From NCBI RefSeq assembly GCF_051967035.1, contig NZ_JBQCKK010000001.1:248001-312000 (forward strand): a DNA stretch of 64,000 nucleotides, in the 5' to 3' direction. The translations under genes and the position numbers were made by a program. The notes under the pieces were generated by a model, which saw only the letters and a program-made list of their open reading frames with translations, made no database searches and was not told the origin of the DNA. Below are positions 25,433 to 34,641 of the stretch, in pieces (position 1 is the first letter of the stretch; the number at the start of each line of letters is the position of its first letter). Origin of the DNA: Brevibacillus sp051967035 (GTDB taxonomy: Bacteria; Bacillota; Bacilli; Brevibacillales; Brevibacillaceae).

Positions 25433-25448
25433 TGGAGGAGGAAAAAGC

Positions 25449-26378
25449 ATGAAAATGACATTTCAAGACATCATTTTGACGCTGCAAAACTTTTGGGCAA
25501 AGCAAAATTGCCTGATCGTGCAGCCGTACGACGTAGAAAAAGGGGCGGGTACGCTCAACCCGATGACATTTTTGCGCGCCATCGGTCCGGAGCCGTGGAA
25601 TGTCGCTTATGTGGAGCCTTCCCGTCGCCCGGCGGACGGCCGCTACGGGGAAAACCCGAACCGTTTGTACCAGCACCACCAGTTTCAGGTGATTATGAAG
25701 CCGTCGCCGGACAATATCCAGGAGCTGTACCTGGAGAGTCTGCGCGAACTCGGCATCGAGCCGCTGGAGCACGACATCCGCTTCGTAGAGGACAACTGGG
25801 AGCATCCGGGCCTGGGCGCGTGGGGCCTCGGCTGGGAGGTTTGGCTGGACGGCATGGAAATCACCCAGTTTACGTACTTCCAGCAAGTCGGCGGTCTGGA
25901 GTGCAAGCCGGTAGCAGTCGAGCTGACGTACGGGCTGGAGCGGCTGGCTTCCTACATTCAGGAAAAAGAAAACGTGTTCGACCTGGAATGGTGCAACGGC
26001 TTCACGTATGGAGACGTGTTCTTGCAGCCAGAGTACGAACACTCCAAATACACGTTCGAACTGTCTGACACGGATATGCTGTTTTCCCTCTACAACACGT
26101 ACGAAGCAGAAGCAAAACGTCTGATGAAGGAGCGCCTCGTCTATCCGGCGTATGATTACGTGCTGAAATGCTCGCACACGTTCAACCTGTTGGATGCTCG
26201 CGGCGCGATCAGCGTGACCGAGCGCACAGGCTATATCGCCCGCGTCCGCAATCTGTCCCGTGAAGTGGCGCAAACGTACTATGCGGAGCGCGAACGTCTC
26301 GGCTTCCCGCTGCTGAAAAAAGAGGGCGTACAAGTGGAACAGACGGCACAGGTGAAGGGAGAGGATACAAATGAGTAA
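25449..26378 (+). CDS. glyQ: Glycyl-tRNA synthetase alpha subunit
   Basis: GlyQ is the catalytic subunit of the bacterial alpha2beta2 glycyl-tRNA synthetase and joins glycine to tRNA-Gly. The 309-residue protein starts MKMTFQDIILTLQNFW and holds the family motifs MTFLRAIGPEPW (about 38), GRYGENPNRLYQHHQ (about 62) and GLGWEVWLDGMEITQFTYFQQ (shorter: WLDGMEITQFTYF, about 135). GGAGGAGG precedes the ATG. Translation of glyS begins 8 bp before the glyQ stop, which keeps subunit amounts equal. Expression depends on the T-box leader. Confidence 0.98.
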   Translation: MKMTFQDIILTLQNFWAKQNCLIVQPYDVEKGAGTLNPMTFLRAIGPEPWNVAYVEPSRRPADGRYGENPNRLYQHHQFQVIMKPSPDNIQELYLESLRELGIEPLEHDIRFVEDNWEHPGLGAWGLGWEVWLDGMEITQFTYFQQVGGLECKPVAVELTYGLERLASYIQEKENVFDLEWCNGFTYGDVFLQPEYEHSKYTFELSDTDMLFSLYNTYEAEAKRLMKERLVYPAYDYVLKCSHTFNLLDARGAISVTERTGYIARVRNLSREVAQTYYAERERLGFPLLKKEGVQVEQTAQVKGEDTNE

Positions 26379-28440
26379 ACGCGATTTGCTCGTAGAGGTT
26401 GGTTTGGAAGAAATGCCGGCGCGGTTTGTCGCCTTGGCAGCGTCGCAATTCAAGGAAAAAGTGGAGAAATGGCTGACGCAAGAACGCGTGCCGTTTGAAC
26501 AGATCACTGCGCTGGAAACGCCGCGCCGCTTCGCCGTGCTGATCCAGGGTCTCGCGGAAAAGCAGCCGGATCGCAACGACGAAGCGAAAGGTCCGGCCAA
26601 AAAAATCGCCCAGGATGAAGCAGGCAACTGGACCAAGGCCGCGCTCGGCTTTGCGCGCAGCAACAACGTCGACCCGAACGACCTGTACTTCAAGGAAGTA
26701 AACGGCGTGGAGTATGTACATGCGAGAAAAGCGGAGACAGGCAAGGCGACAACGGACATTTTGCCGCAGCTCGCCGATGTGATTGCGGGCATGAGCTTTC
26801 CGAAAAACATGCGCTGGGGCGCACGAGAGTTGAAATACGTTCGCCCGATTCGCTGGCTCGTTGCCCTGTTCGGCGAAGAGCTGATTGACCTGGAGATCGC
26901 AGGGGTGAAAAGCGGACGCGTCTCCCGCGGCCATCGCTTCCTGGGCACGGAAGTAACGCTGAACCATCCGGGCGAGTACGTGAGCAAGCTGGCCGAGCAG
27001 CATGTCATTGTCGATCCAGAGGAGCGCAGAGCGATGATCGTGGAGCAAATCCGCCGCCTGGAGCAGGAGCACGGCTGGACGATTCCGATGGATGAGGGGC
27101 TGCTCGATGAAGTCGTTCACCTCGTGGAGTATCCGACCGCGCTCTACGGCACGTTCGAAGCGGAGTTTTTGACGATTCCGCGCGAGGTTCTGGTCACTTC
27201 CATGCGCGAGCATCAGCGCTATTTCCCGGTGGAAAACGCGCAAGGCCAGCTGCTCAACCACTTTGTCACCGTGCGCAACGGCGACAGCCGCGCGCTGGAG
27301 AACGTCGCAAAAGGAAACGAAAAAGTGTTGCGTGCTCGTCTCTCTGACGCCCGCTTCTTCTATGTAGAGGACCAGAAGCTGTCCATCGAGAGCTGCCTGA
27401 AGCGCCTGGAGACGATCGTGTTCCATGAAGAGCTGGGAACGATTGGCGACAAGGTACGCCGCGTTCGCAAAACGGCGGGGCTGATCGCAAGCAAGCTCGG
27501 CGTGAGTGCGGAAGAAGCCAAGCAGGTAGACCGCATCGCCGAAATCGCCAAGTTTGACCTCGTGACGAACATGGTCGGCGAATTCCCCGAGCTGCAAGGT
27601 ATCATGGGGGAAGATTACGCCCGCAAGGCAGGGGAGTCCGATCTCGTGGCGCGCGGCGTGTTCGAGCATTATCTGCCTCGCTTCGCGGGAGACCTTATGC
27701 CTGCCTCAGCCCAAGGGGCGATTGCGAGCGTGGCTGACAAGCTCGACACCATCGTCGGCTGCTTCTCCATCGGCATCGTGCCGACAGGCTCCCAGGACCC
27801 GTACGGCTTGCGCCGGATGGCAGCCGGAATCGTCGCCATTTTGCTGGAACGCAACTGGCAGCTGTCTCTGGACGAACTGTGGGATGCCGCTCTGGAAGGC
27901 TATGCGGCGCAAGGCATAAAGAAACGCACCACGGAGGAAGTGAAGAAGGATTTGGTCGACTTCTTCGCGCTGCGCTTGAAAAACGTTCTGCAAGAAAACG
28001 AGGTGCGCTACGACGTGGTGGATGCCGTGTTGAGCGCAGCTGTGACGCGCGTTCCCGACGTGCTGGCAAAAGCGAAGGCCCTGATGGCGAGCGTCTCGGC
28101 CGAGGACTTCAAGCTGATTGTCGAGCAGTTTAACCGGGTGAACAACCTGGCGCAAAAGGCGGAAGCGGACAGCGTGGACGAAGCGTTGTTTGCCGAAGAG
28201 GCCGAGCGCAAGCTGTATCAGTCCTACCAGTCTGTAGCCAAGGAAGTGCAAGGACTCGCCGATCAGGGAAAAATTCTCGCGACGCTGTCCACGCTGCGCG
28301 AGCCGATTCAAGGCTTTTTCGACAAGGTGATGGTCATGGCGGAAGATCAGGCGGTTCGCGCCAATCGTCTGGGCCTGCTCCTGCGTATCTCCCGTCTGTT
28401 GAACGGCTACGCCGACTTTGCCAAATTGGTGTTTGCTTAA
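26371..28440 (+). CDS. glyS: Glycyl-tRNA synthetase beta subunit
   Basis: GlyS is the tRNA-binding subunit of the alpha2beta2 enzyme. The 689 residues match the family length, with the start LLVEVGLEEMPARFV, the conserved FPKNMRWG (about 147), VTSMREHQRYFPV (about 275), the HD-like region (about 340-480), and a C-terminal anticodon-binding domain (about 580-680). It overlaps glyQ by 8 bp and ends just before a terminator, so the T-box operon has only these two genes. Confidence 0.98.
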   Translation: MSKRDLLVEVGLEEMPARFVALAASQFKEKVEKWLTQERVPFEQITALETPRRFAVLIQGLAEKQPDRNDEAKGPAKKIAQDEAGNWTKAALGFARSNNVDPNDLYFKEVNGVEYVHARKAETGKATTDILPQLADVIAGMSFPKNMRWGARELKYVRPIRWLVALFGEELIDLEIAGVKSGRVSRGHRFLGTEVTLNHPGEYVSKLAEQHVIVDPEERRAMIVEQIRRLEQEHGWTIPMDEGLLDEVVHLVEYPTALYGTFEAEFLTIPREVLVTSMREHQRYFPVENAQGQLLNHFVTVRNGDSRALENVAKGNEKVLRARLSDARFFYVEDQKLSIESCLKRLETIVFHEELGTIGDKVRRVRKTAGLIASKLGVSAEEAKQVDRIAEIAKFDLVTNMVGEFPELQGIMGEDYARKAGESDLVARGVFEHYLPRFAGDLMPASAQGAIASVADKLDTIVGCFSIGIVPTGSQDPYGLRRMAAGIVAILLERNWQLSLDELWDAALEGYAAQGIKKRTTEEVKKDLVDFFALRLKNVLQENEVRYDVVDAVLSAAVTRVPDVLAKAKALMASVSAEDFKLIVEQFNRVNNLAQKAEADSVDEALFAEEAERKLYQSYQSVAKEVQGLADQGKILATLSTLREPIQGFFDKVMVMAEDQAVRANRLGLLLRISRLLNGYADFAKLVFA

Positions 28441-28454
28441 AAACCGAAGAGGCT

Positions 28455-28493
28455 GGTGCCTCCGTCTTACATCCGGACGGGGGCACCTTTTTT
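28455..28493 (+). terminator. Terminator after glyQS
   Basis: GGTGCCTCCGTC pairs with GGACGGGGGCACC (one bulge) and is followed by TTTTTT. Confidence 0.85.
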
Positions 28494-28563
28494 CCCCGCG
28501 AAAGAAGGAATATCCGGTCGAATAGAGTAATACTAGGAAGAGGTAAAGACAGAATCGGGGTGA

Positions 28564-29208
28564 TTGGTCATCGAGCTTACCAAGCGTCAAGAGCAGATTT
28601 TACAGATCGTGAAGGATGACGGACCGATTACAGGGGAGCATATCGCGGAGCGTCTCAATCTGACTCGCGCTACACTGCGCCCTGATCTCTCCATCCTCAC
28701 GATGTCAGGATATTTAGAAGCCAGGCCTCGGGTCGGGTATTTTTATGCCGGCAGACCAGCAAGCTCCGTCATTAGTGAACGGCTTCACAAGCTTATTGTC
28801 AATGACTACAAGGCAGTGCCAATCGTAGTTTCCGAGTCCGCCTCCGCTTACGATGCCATCGTGACCCTCTTTCTGGAGGATGTCGGGACGTTGTTCGTTG
28901 TCAATCAAAAAGGGTATTTAGCTGGCGTCATCTCACGCAAGGACCTCTTGCGTGCTTCGCTGGGCAACAAGACGCTGGAGGATGTGCCGGTCAGCATCAT
29001 CATGTCGCGGATGCCGAATATCATCACCTGCGAACCGGAGGAGACCTTGTATGCGGCGGCGAAAAAGCTGATCGATTTCCAGATCGATTCCTTGCCTGTG
29101 GTGCGACCCAGCGACGAAGACCCGAAGCAGATGGAGCTGATGGGACGGGTTACGAAGACGACGATCGCCAAAGCATTTGTAGAACTGGGCAGCGAGCCGA
29201 AAGTGTAG
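28564..29208 (+). CDS. ccpN: Transcriptional repressor CcpN
   Basis: CcpN represses gluconeogenic genes (gapB, pckA) in the presence of glucose in B. subtilis. The 214 residues have an N-terminal winged helix (about 1-60, ITGEHIAERLNLTRATLRPDL) and two CBS domains (about 80-140 and 145-205) that bind nucleotides. The start is TTG 28564, preceded by GGGG with short spacing; no ATG lies nearby. It is followed 11 bp later by the PPDK-regulator gene, the same pair found in B. subtilis (yqzB-yqfL). Confidence 0.95.
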   Translation: MVIELTKRQEQILQIVKDDGPITGEHIAERLNLTRATLRPDLSILTMSGYLEARPRVGYFYAGRPASSVISERLHKLIVNDYKAVPIVVSESASAYDAIVTLFLEDVGTLFVVNQKGYLAGVISRKDLLRASLGNKTLEDVPVSIIMSRMPNIITCEPEETLYAAAKKLIDFQIDSLPVVRPSDEDPKQMELMGRVTKTTIAKAFVELGSEPKV

Positions 29209-29219
29209 GAGGAGAATGG

Positions 29220-30056
29220 ATGCAAGGTAACCAACAAGGACAGCTCATCTACGTGGTCTCAGACTCCATCGGCGAAACGGCCGAGCTGGTCGTTCGCGCT
29301 GGAGCCAGTCAATTTGACCGTTTTTTGTTTGATGTGCAAAAGTATCCCTACATAGAAGACAAGGAATCCATCGACGAAATTATCGCCTCCGCGAAGGAAT
29401 CGAAAGCGATGATCGTCTTTACGCTGGTGATCCCGGAGCTGAACGCGTACATTACCCAGCAAGCAGCCTTGCACGGCATCCCGGCGATTGATGTGATGGG
29501 GCCGCTCATGCACACCTTGCAAGGCATGCTGAACGAGCCGCCGACAGGCAAGCCGGGACTGGTTCGCCGACTGGACGAGGAATACTTCCGCAAGGTGGAC
29601 GCGATCGAGTTCGCCGTCAAGTACGATGACGGCCGTGATCCGCGCGGACTTTTGCGCGCTGACGTTGTGCTGATCGGGGTGTCCCGCACCTCCAAAACGC
29701 CGCTGTCCATGTACTTGGCGAACAAGCGTCTGAAAGTGGCGAACGTCCCGCTCGTCCCGGAGGTGGAGCCGCCGGAAGAGCTGTTCCAGCTGCCTCCGGA
29801 GCGATGTGTCGGGCTGACCATCAATCCGGAGCAGTTGAACGGCATTCGCACCGAGCGGCTGAAAGCGCTGGGATTGACCGCGCAAGCCAATTACGCCAAT
29901 CTCGACCGGATCGCGGAAGAGCTGGCGTACTCCAAGAAGATTATTGAACGGCTGGGCTGTATGGTCATCGACGTGTCGAACAAGGCCGTGGAGGAAACCG
30001 CGAATATCATTTTGGAGATGATTCGCAAAAACAACCTTCGCAACGAAAGGAAATAG
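29220..30056 (+). CDS. Pyruvate, phosphate dikinase regulatory protein family (YqfL)
   Basis: A 278-residue member of the DUF299/PPDK-regulator family: bifunctional kinase/phosphorylases that inactivate and reactivate pyruvate dikinases. The P-loop-like GVSRTSKTPLSMYLA (about residue 154) and the start LIYVVSDSIGETAE are diagnostic. In Bacillus it lies after ccpN and affects gluconeogenic control, although a PPDK substrate is not always present. A target dikinase was not found in this window. AGGAGG lies before the ATG, 11 bp after ccpN. Confidence 0.93.
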   Translation: MQGNQQGQLIYVVSDSIGETAELVVRAGASQFDRFLFDVQKYPYIEDKESIDEIIASAKESKAMIVFTLVIPELNAYITQQAALHGIPAIDVMGPLMHTLQGMLNEPPTGKPGLVRRLDEEYFRKVDAIEFAVKYDDGRDPRGLLRADVVLIGVSRTSKTPLSMYLANKRLKVANVPLVPEVEPPEELFQLPPERCVGLTINPEQLNGIRTERLKALGLTAQANYANLDRIAEELAYSKKIIERLGCMVIDVSNKAVEETANIILEMIRKNNLRNERK

Positions 30057-30187
30057 GCCAAAAGAAGGAAAATGGCGACTTTTGTAGAAAACGTGTAGCG
30101 AAAGGTTTTGGCGCAACGGGCGCCGCCGCGTTTACCGTTCGCGGAAATGTGGAAAAGTAGAAAAGAAGAAAAGAAGTTCGAGACCAA

Positions 30188-30224
30188 GCAGGAATTTGAC
30201 GAATTTTGACGAACTAAATAATCT
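30188..30224 (+). promoter_or_regulatory. Candidate sigma-H and sigma-A promoters for dnaG-sigA
   Basis: GCAGGAATT (30188-30196) fits the sigma-H -35 consensus, and after 11 bp GACGAACTA (30208-30216) fits the -10 with one mismatch (GAAT read as GAAC). Overlapping it, TTGACG (30196-30201) and TAATCT (30219-30224) are 17 bp apart and could serve sigma-A. A sigma-H promoter for this operon is known in B. subtilis. Confidence 0.45.
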
Positions 30225-30255
30225 CATTGCGATTCTCCTAAAAAGGTGGAAAGAC

Positions 30256-32118
30256 ATGACTGGTCCCACTTCAGATGAATTTGTGAATCAAGTGCGTGCC
30301 GCTGTCGACATCGTAGACGTTGTAGGAGAGTACGTTCAACTGAGAAAAAGCGGTCGTGCCTTTCTCGGTCTATGTCCGTTTCACTCTGAAAAAAGCCCTT
30401 CCTTCAATGTGAATGCAGAGCGACAGTTTTTCTATTGCTTTGGCTGCGGGGCAGGTGGGGATGTTTTTTCCTTTTTAATGAAACTGGAGCAGTTGACGTT
30501 CCCGGAGGCACTGTACAAATTGGCGGAGCGTGTCGGAATCGAGCTGCCCCAGAAACAGCAGGTAGAGGAAGCTCCTGAAAAACGCGCTAAGCAAGCCATG
30601 CAGGAAGCGCATCAGCTTGTTGCGCAGCTGTATCACTACGTGCTGACGGAGACGCCTTATGGCGTGGAGGCGATGAAGTACCTCGAACGGCGCGGGGTGT
30701 CCAGGCAGACCATTGACGAGTTTCAGATTGGCTTTGCGCCTGATTCTTGGGATTTTCTTACGCAGTTTTTAAAAAAGCGGCAGTTTTCCCAAGAGCTGAT
30801 GGTCGAGGCCGGACTTTTGGCGCAAAGCGATGGCGGAAAAGTGTTTGATCGCTTCCGGGGACGGATCATGTTCCCCATCCACGACACGCAGGGAAATGTC
30901 ATCGGATTCGGCGGCCGCCTCCTGGACGGCTCGCAGCCGAAATCGCAACCGAAGTATGTAAACAGCCCGGAAAGCCTTTTGTTTAACAAAAGCGCTACCC
31001 TGTTCAACCTTCACCGTGCCCGTCCGTATATGAGAAAGAGGAAGCAGGCATTGTTATTCGAAGGATATGTCGATGTCGTTTCGGCATGGCAGGCAGGTTT
31101 TCCCCAAGGCATTGCTACGCTGGGGACCGCTTTGACCGAGCAGCAGGCACGGATGATTCGGCGCAATGTCGATTCGGTTGTGATCTGCTATGACGGAGAC
31201 ACGGCCGGGCAGGAAGCGACAAGCAAGGCGATCCACGTCCTGCAGCAGGCTGGTCTCATTGTACGGGTAGCTCCTTTGCCGCAGGGAGTCGATCCCGATG
31301 ATTACATACGCCAGCACGGCGCTGATGCCTTTTCGCAGCAGGTTTTGCTGCAGGCGATGCCGGTTACGGCTTTTCGCTTGAAACATTTGCGAAGCCAGAT
31401 CGTAATACATGATGAGACGGACAAGGCTCGCTTGATTGCCAAGGCCCTGGAAATCATCAACGAGCTGGAAAGCCCGGTCGAACGGGATATGTATTTGCGG
31501 CAATTGGCGGATGAATACTCCCTGACGCTCAGCGATCTCAAGTGGGAGGCCAAGCGCGTTTACAAACAGCAAAAAAGTGAACGACAAAGGGATAAAGTGT
31601 TGCCAGCATGGAATAATAGTATAAATAATGGCAAAGTTACGCTCGCGAAAACACTGCCGCCCGCTTACCATACGGCTGAGCGCATGCTGCTGTACTACAT
31701 GATGCGGAATCAGGATATAGCCGCCCGCGTCCAGGAGGAATGCAGCGCCCACTTTCAGGTGGATGAACACGCCGCGCTGGCTGCCTACCTGTACGCCTAC
31801 TACGCAGAGGGAAACCCGGAAGACCCTGGAGGGTTCATACATTACGTGCAAGACGATTTGTTAAAGCAATTAGCCTCGGGATTGGCCATGATGGAGTGCA
31901 AGGAAGACGTATCTGATTTAGAGATCGGTGACTACATCAAACAAGTGAATAACTACCCGAAGCGTGCCGAGTTGGAACGATTGCGCGAAGAGCAGCGGAG
32001 CTTACACCTCCAAGCGGCCGCAGCGGACAGCGAGGATGCGCGCAAACAACTGGAAATTCAAGCTGCCTTGACAGGGATGAAGATTCTTGAATTGGAAAAT
32101 GCTTTAAAAGAAGGGTAG
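30256..32118 (+). CDS. dnaG: DNA primase
   Basis: DnaG makes RNA primers for DNA replication and works with the DnaB-type helicase. The 620 residues have the N-terminal CHC2 zinc domain (CPFHSEKSPSF at about 40 and CFGCG at about 61), the Toprim core with FEGYVDVVS (about 265) and CYDGDTAG (about 311), and a C-terminal helicase-binding region (about 450-620). ATG 30256 is chosen because AAGGTGG precedes it; the frame runs upstream to a GTG-type codon without a site. It lies 34 bp before sigA. Confidence 0.98.
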   Translation: MTGPTSDEFVNQVRAAVDIVDVVGEYVQLRKSGRAFLGLCPFHSEKSPSFNVNAERQFFYCFGCGAGGDVFSFLMKLEQLTFPEALYKLAERVGIELPQKQQVEEAPEKRAKQAMQEAHQLVAQLYHYVLTETPYGVEAMKYLERRGVSRQTIDEFQIGFAPDSWDFLTQFLKKRQFSQELMVEAGLLAQSDGGKVFDRFRGRIMFPIHDTQGNVIGFGGRLLDGSQPKSQPKYVNSPESLLFNKSATLFNLHRARPYMRKRKQALLFEGYVDVVSAWQAGFPQGIATLGTALTEQQARMIRRNVDSVVICYDGDTAGQEATSKAIHVLQQAGLIVRVAPLPQGVDPDDYIRQHGADAFSQQVLLQAMPVTAFRLKHLRSQIVIHDETDKARLIAKALEIINELESPVERDMYLRQLADEYSLTLSDLKWEAKRVYKQQKSERQRDKVLPAWNNSINNGKVTLAKTLPPAYHTAERMLLYYMMRNQDIAARVQEECSAHFQVDEHAALAAYLYAYYAEGNPEDPGGFIHYVQDDLLKQLASGLAMMECKEDVSDLEIGDYIKQVNNYPKRAELERLREEQRSLHLQAAAADSEDARKQLEIQAALTGMKILELENALKEG

Positions 32119-32152
32119 CTTCAGATCATTCCCGGGGAAGGAGGGAAAGTAG

Positions 32153-33277
32153 ATGAACAAGCAAAATATCACTTCTGACATGGAAGCAATGTCCATCGAA
32201 CAAGTGAAGGAGCAGTTGGTCGAATTAGGCAAGAAACGCGGCGTTTTGTCGTACAAGGAAATTACGGATCGCCTGGCAGGTTTTGAGCAGGATTCGGATC
32301 AGATGGATGAGTTTTTCGAATACCTGGGCGATCAAGGTATCGAGATCAACAACAATGACACGGACGACGACGAAGTCGACGAAATGATCATGAAGGATGA
32401 GGACCACGAAGAATTCGACTTTGACGATCTCTCCGTTCCGCCTGGAATTAAGATCAATGACCCTGTACGGATGTACTTGAAAGAAATTGGTCGTGTTCCT
32501 CTGCTCTCCGCTGAAGAGGAGATCAAATTGGCGCAGCGTATTGAGCAGGGGGATGAGGAAGCGAAACGAAGACTGGCTGAGGCCAACCTGCGATTGGTTG
32601 TCTCGATTGCCAAGCGCTATGTAGGCCGCGGCATGCTGTTCCTCGACCTGATTCAGGAAGGAAACATGGGTCTGATTAAAGCGGTGGAAAAATTCGACTA
32701 CCGCAAAGGCTACAAGTTCAGTACGTACGCGACATGGTGGATTCGTCAAGCAATTACCCGTGCGATTGCGGACCAGGCCCGGACCATTCGGATTCCGGTG
32801 CACATGGTGGAAACGATCAACAAGCTGATCCGTGTTTCCCGTCAGCTTCTCCAGGAGCTGGGCCGCGAGCCGATGCCGGAGGAAATCGCGGAAAAAATGG
32901 ATCTGACCCCGGAAAAGGTGCGGGAGATCATGAAGATTGCGCAAGAGCCTGTTTCCTTGGAGACGCCAATCGGGGAAGAAGACGACTCTCACCTGGGCGA
33001 TTTCATCGAGGACCAGGATGCGCTGGAGCCTTCGGATGCAGCGGCGTATGAGCTGTTGAAAGAACAGCTGGAAGACGTGCTGGACACCCTGACGGACCGC
33101 GAAGAAAATGTTCTTCGCCTGCGCTTTGGTCTGGATGACGGTCGTACACGGACCCTGGAAGAGGTCGGAAAAGTGTTCGGCGTCACGCGCGAGCGCATTC
33201 GTCAGATCGAAGCAAAAGCGCTGCGAAAACTTCGTCATCCGAGCAGAAGCAAACGCTTAAAAGATTTCCTGGAATAG
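32153..33277 (+). CDS. sigA: RNA polymerase primary sigma factor SigA
   Basis: SigA directs RNA polymerase to housekeeping promoters. The 374 residues show region 1.1, an acidic stretch (about 60-90), region 1.2 (DPVRMYLKEIG, about 103), region 2 with the -10-binding segment YKFSTYATWWIRQAI (about 187-201), region 3, and region 4 with the helix-turn-helix TLEEVGKVFGVTRERIRQIE (about 330-350). GAAAGTAG provides a weak ribosome-binding site with GGAGGG further upstream. It ends the macromolecular-synthesis operon and is followed by a terminator. The normal rpsU is not in this operon here; it lies 17 kb upstream. Confidence 0.99.
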   Translation: MNKQNITSDMEAMSIEQVKEQLVELGKKRGVLSYKEITDRLAGFEQDSDQMDEFFEYLGDQGIEINNNDTDDDEVDEMIMKDEDHEEFDFDDLSVPPGIKINDPVRMYLKEIGRVPLLSAEEEIKLAQRIEQGDEEAKRRLAEANLRLVVSIAKRYVGRGMLFLDLIQEGNMGLIKAVEKFDYRKGYKFSTYATWWIRQAITRAIADQARTIRIPVHMVETINKLIRVSRQLLQELGREPMPEEIAEKMDLTPEKVREIMKIAQEPVSLETPIGEEDDSHLGDFIEDQDALEPSDAAAYELLKEQLEDVLDTLTDREENVLRLRFGLDDGRTRTLEEVGKVFGVTRERIRQIEAKALRKLRHPSRSKRLKDFLE

Positions 33278-33295
33278 CCGATATAAGGAGTATGA

Positions 33296-33330
33296 GGCCT
33301 ACGTTTTAGCCGACGTAGGCTTTTCGTTTT
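33296..33330 (+). terminator. Terminator after sigA
   Basis: GCCTACG pairs with CGTAGGC around a 10-nt loop and is followed by TTTTCGTTTT. Confidence 0.8.
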
Positions 33331-33367
33331 CCATATCATGCCGGGTTACGAGTAAGGAGGGGCCGCG

Positions 33368-34300
33368 TTGGACGACCAGCGCAAGCGAACCATCATAGCC
33401 GAGATCGAAAACTGGCGGCGCAATCACCTGCTGCCTGAACATTACTGCATTTTCTTGTTAAACCTGTATACAGAAGGGGAGCGGCCGAGTACGGGTTCAC
33501 CGGCATCCGCGGGCAAGGGAGAAGGGAAGAGAACGGATGCGACAGGGGGAGCGGGAGCAGGGGTTGCGACAGGCAACTCGTTGCCATCTGCCCCTTATGC
33601 CTACGCAACCAGACAAGTAGCTCCGGTTACGGGGAAAATGGTGCTGGCCTGGCTCCTTGGCGCCTTTGTCCTGGCTGGTTTGATCTTGCTTGCTTTTCAT
33701 TTTACCCGTTTTACGACCTCAATGCAAATTGCCATCTTTGCCTGTTTCGCTCTCATTTTCTATATTCTGGGATTTGGCTTTCGCCGTCAAGCCCCGCCGC
33801 TCACGCACTTGTTTCTGGCGCTTTCCTTTCTTCTGTTGGTGGCGGGAGGAATCTACGGCATTCAACTGCTGAACGGTTCCATGCCGCTGATCCTGTTGTA
33901 TGTAGGCGTTATTTGCCTGCTGGCATGTGCGAGTGCCTTTCTGTTCGGCTACGCTTATTTGCTCTATGGCGGCATGCTCGGTCTCGCGCTCTTGTACGGG
34001 ATTGCGACGCTGCATCGGGTAGGGCTGGACTACACGTGGTGGAAGTCGGAGCTGTACTGGGTGCCTCTCGCTTGCCTGCTGACGGGGCTCGGCTTTCTGA
34101 TGAACAGCGGCAACCCGAAATGGGCAGGGGTTTTTGCCGTGTGCGGCCTCCTCGCTTTTTTTGGCGCCGAGATTCAAGCGCTGTATATCGCAGATGCGAA
34201 AAGGGATATGATTCAGCTTCTTTTGTTCATCAAGGTGTTTGTAGCTTCGGCGCTGTTTTTCTTTACGCGCGCCTACTGGTATACATGGCTCAGACTGTAG
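33368..34300 (+). CDS. Multi-pass membrane protein, function unknown
   Basis: A 310-residue protein. The first 40 residues (ending FLLNLYTEG) are soluble and resemble the N-terminal helix pair of DUF2157-type membrane proteins, in which an E-W-L-P-E-Y pattern recurs. A glycine- and serine-rich linker follows (about 40-85), then eight or nine hydrophobic helices to the end. The start is TTG 33368 with AAGGAGGGG before it. It stands between sigA and a small membrane protein and may be transcribed with readthrough from sigA. No catalytic motif was seen. Confidence 0.75.
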   Translation: MDDQRKRTIIAEIENWRRNHLLPEHYCIFLLNLYTEGERPSTGSPASAGKGEGKRTDATGGAGAGVATGNSLPSAPYAYATRQVAPVTGKMVLAWLLGAFVLAGLILLAFHFTRFTTSMQIAIFACFALIFYILGFGFRRQAPPLTHLFLALSFLLLVAGGIYGIQLLNGSMPLILLYVGVICLLACASAFLFGYAYLLYGGMLGLALLYGIATLHRVGLDYTWWKSELYWVPLACLLTGLGFLMNSGNPKWAGVFAVCGLLAFFGAEIQALYIADAKRDMIQLLLFIKVFVASALFFFTRAYWYTWLRL

Positions 34301-34330
34301 GCCAGTCCCGTTTTTTTCGCCTGTCCGATT

Positions 34331-34339
34331 TGCTACAAT
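34331..34339 (+). promoter_or_regulatory. Extended -10 element before the small membrane gene
   Basis: TGCTACAAT is an extended -10 (TGn plus TACAAT). The upstream -35 is only a T run. An ATG at 34338 overlaps it, which argues against that codon as a start. Confidence 0.4.
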
Positions 34340-34367
34340 GAGGAGAGAGAACAAAGAGGTGAGGGAA

Positions 34368-34532
34368 TTGGAGAGCAAGTGGAAAGTATTGATCGGGATT
34401 TTGCTGGCTGCCGTCTTCCTGGGCGGAGAAACTGCGGCACAGCTGATGGGAGTCAAGACGTACAGCATCGGATACATACTGGGCGCTCTGGCCTTTGTGG
34501 GAGCGATCCTCGTGGGAACACGCCAGCGATAG
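34368..34532 (+). CDS. Small two-helix membrane protein
   Basis: A 54-residue protein with two hydrophobic helices (about 5-22 and 31-48) joined by a short polar turn at LMGVKTYS. It is not recognised. TTG 34368 is preferred because GAGGTGA, a full match to the anti-Shine-Dalgarno, lies 6 bp before it. GTG 34359 and ATG 34338 are in frame but lie in that site or in the -10 element. A strong terminator overlaps the end. Confidence 0.6.
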   Translation: MESKWKVLIGILLAAVFLGGETAAQLMGVKTYSIGYILGALAFVGAILVGTRQR

Positions 34533-34547
34533 GCGTGTTTTTTTTGT
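34517..34547 (+). terminator. Terminator after the small membrane gene
   Basis: AACACGCC pairs with GGCGTGTT around a 6-nt loop and continues into eight T residues. It overlaps the end of the gene. Confidence 0.88.
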
Positions 34548-34641
34548 GGAAATCACACATCCAAGCCATTCGTGGTGTATAATGGAAAAGAATTCTGAAC
34601 AAACGCTCAGTCAAAAGGGCGCGTGTCTTGCTACATCGTGC

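Noticed and set aside
25401..27669. Long minus-strand frames over glyQ and glyS
   Set aside because: They are antisense shadows of two secure genes and run across the T-box terminator region without start signals.
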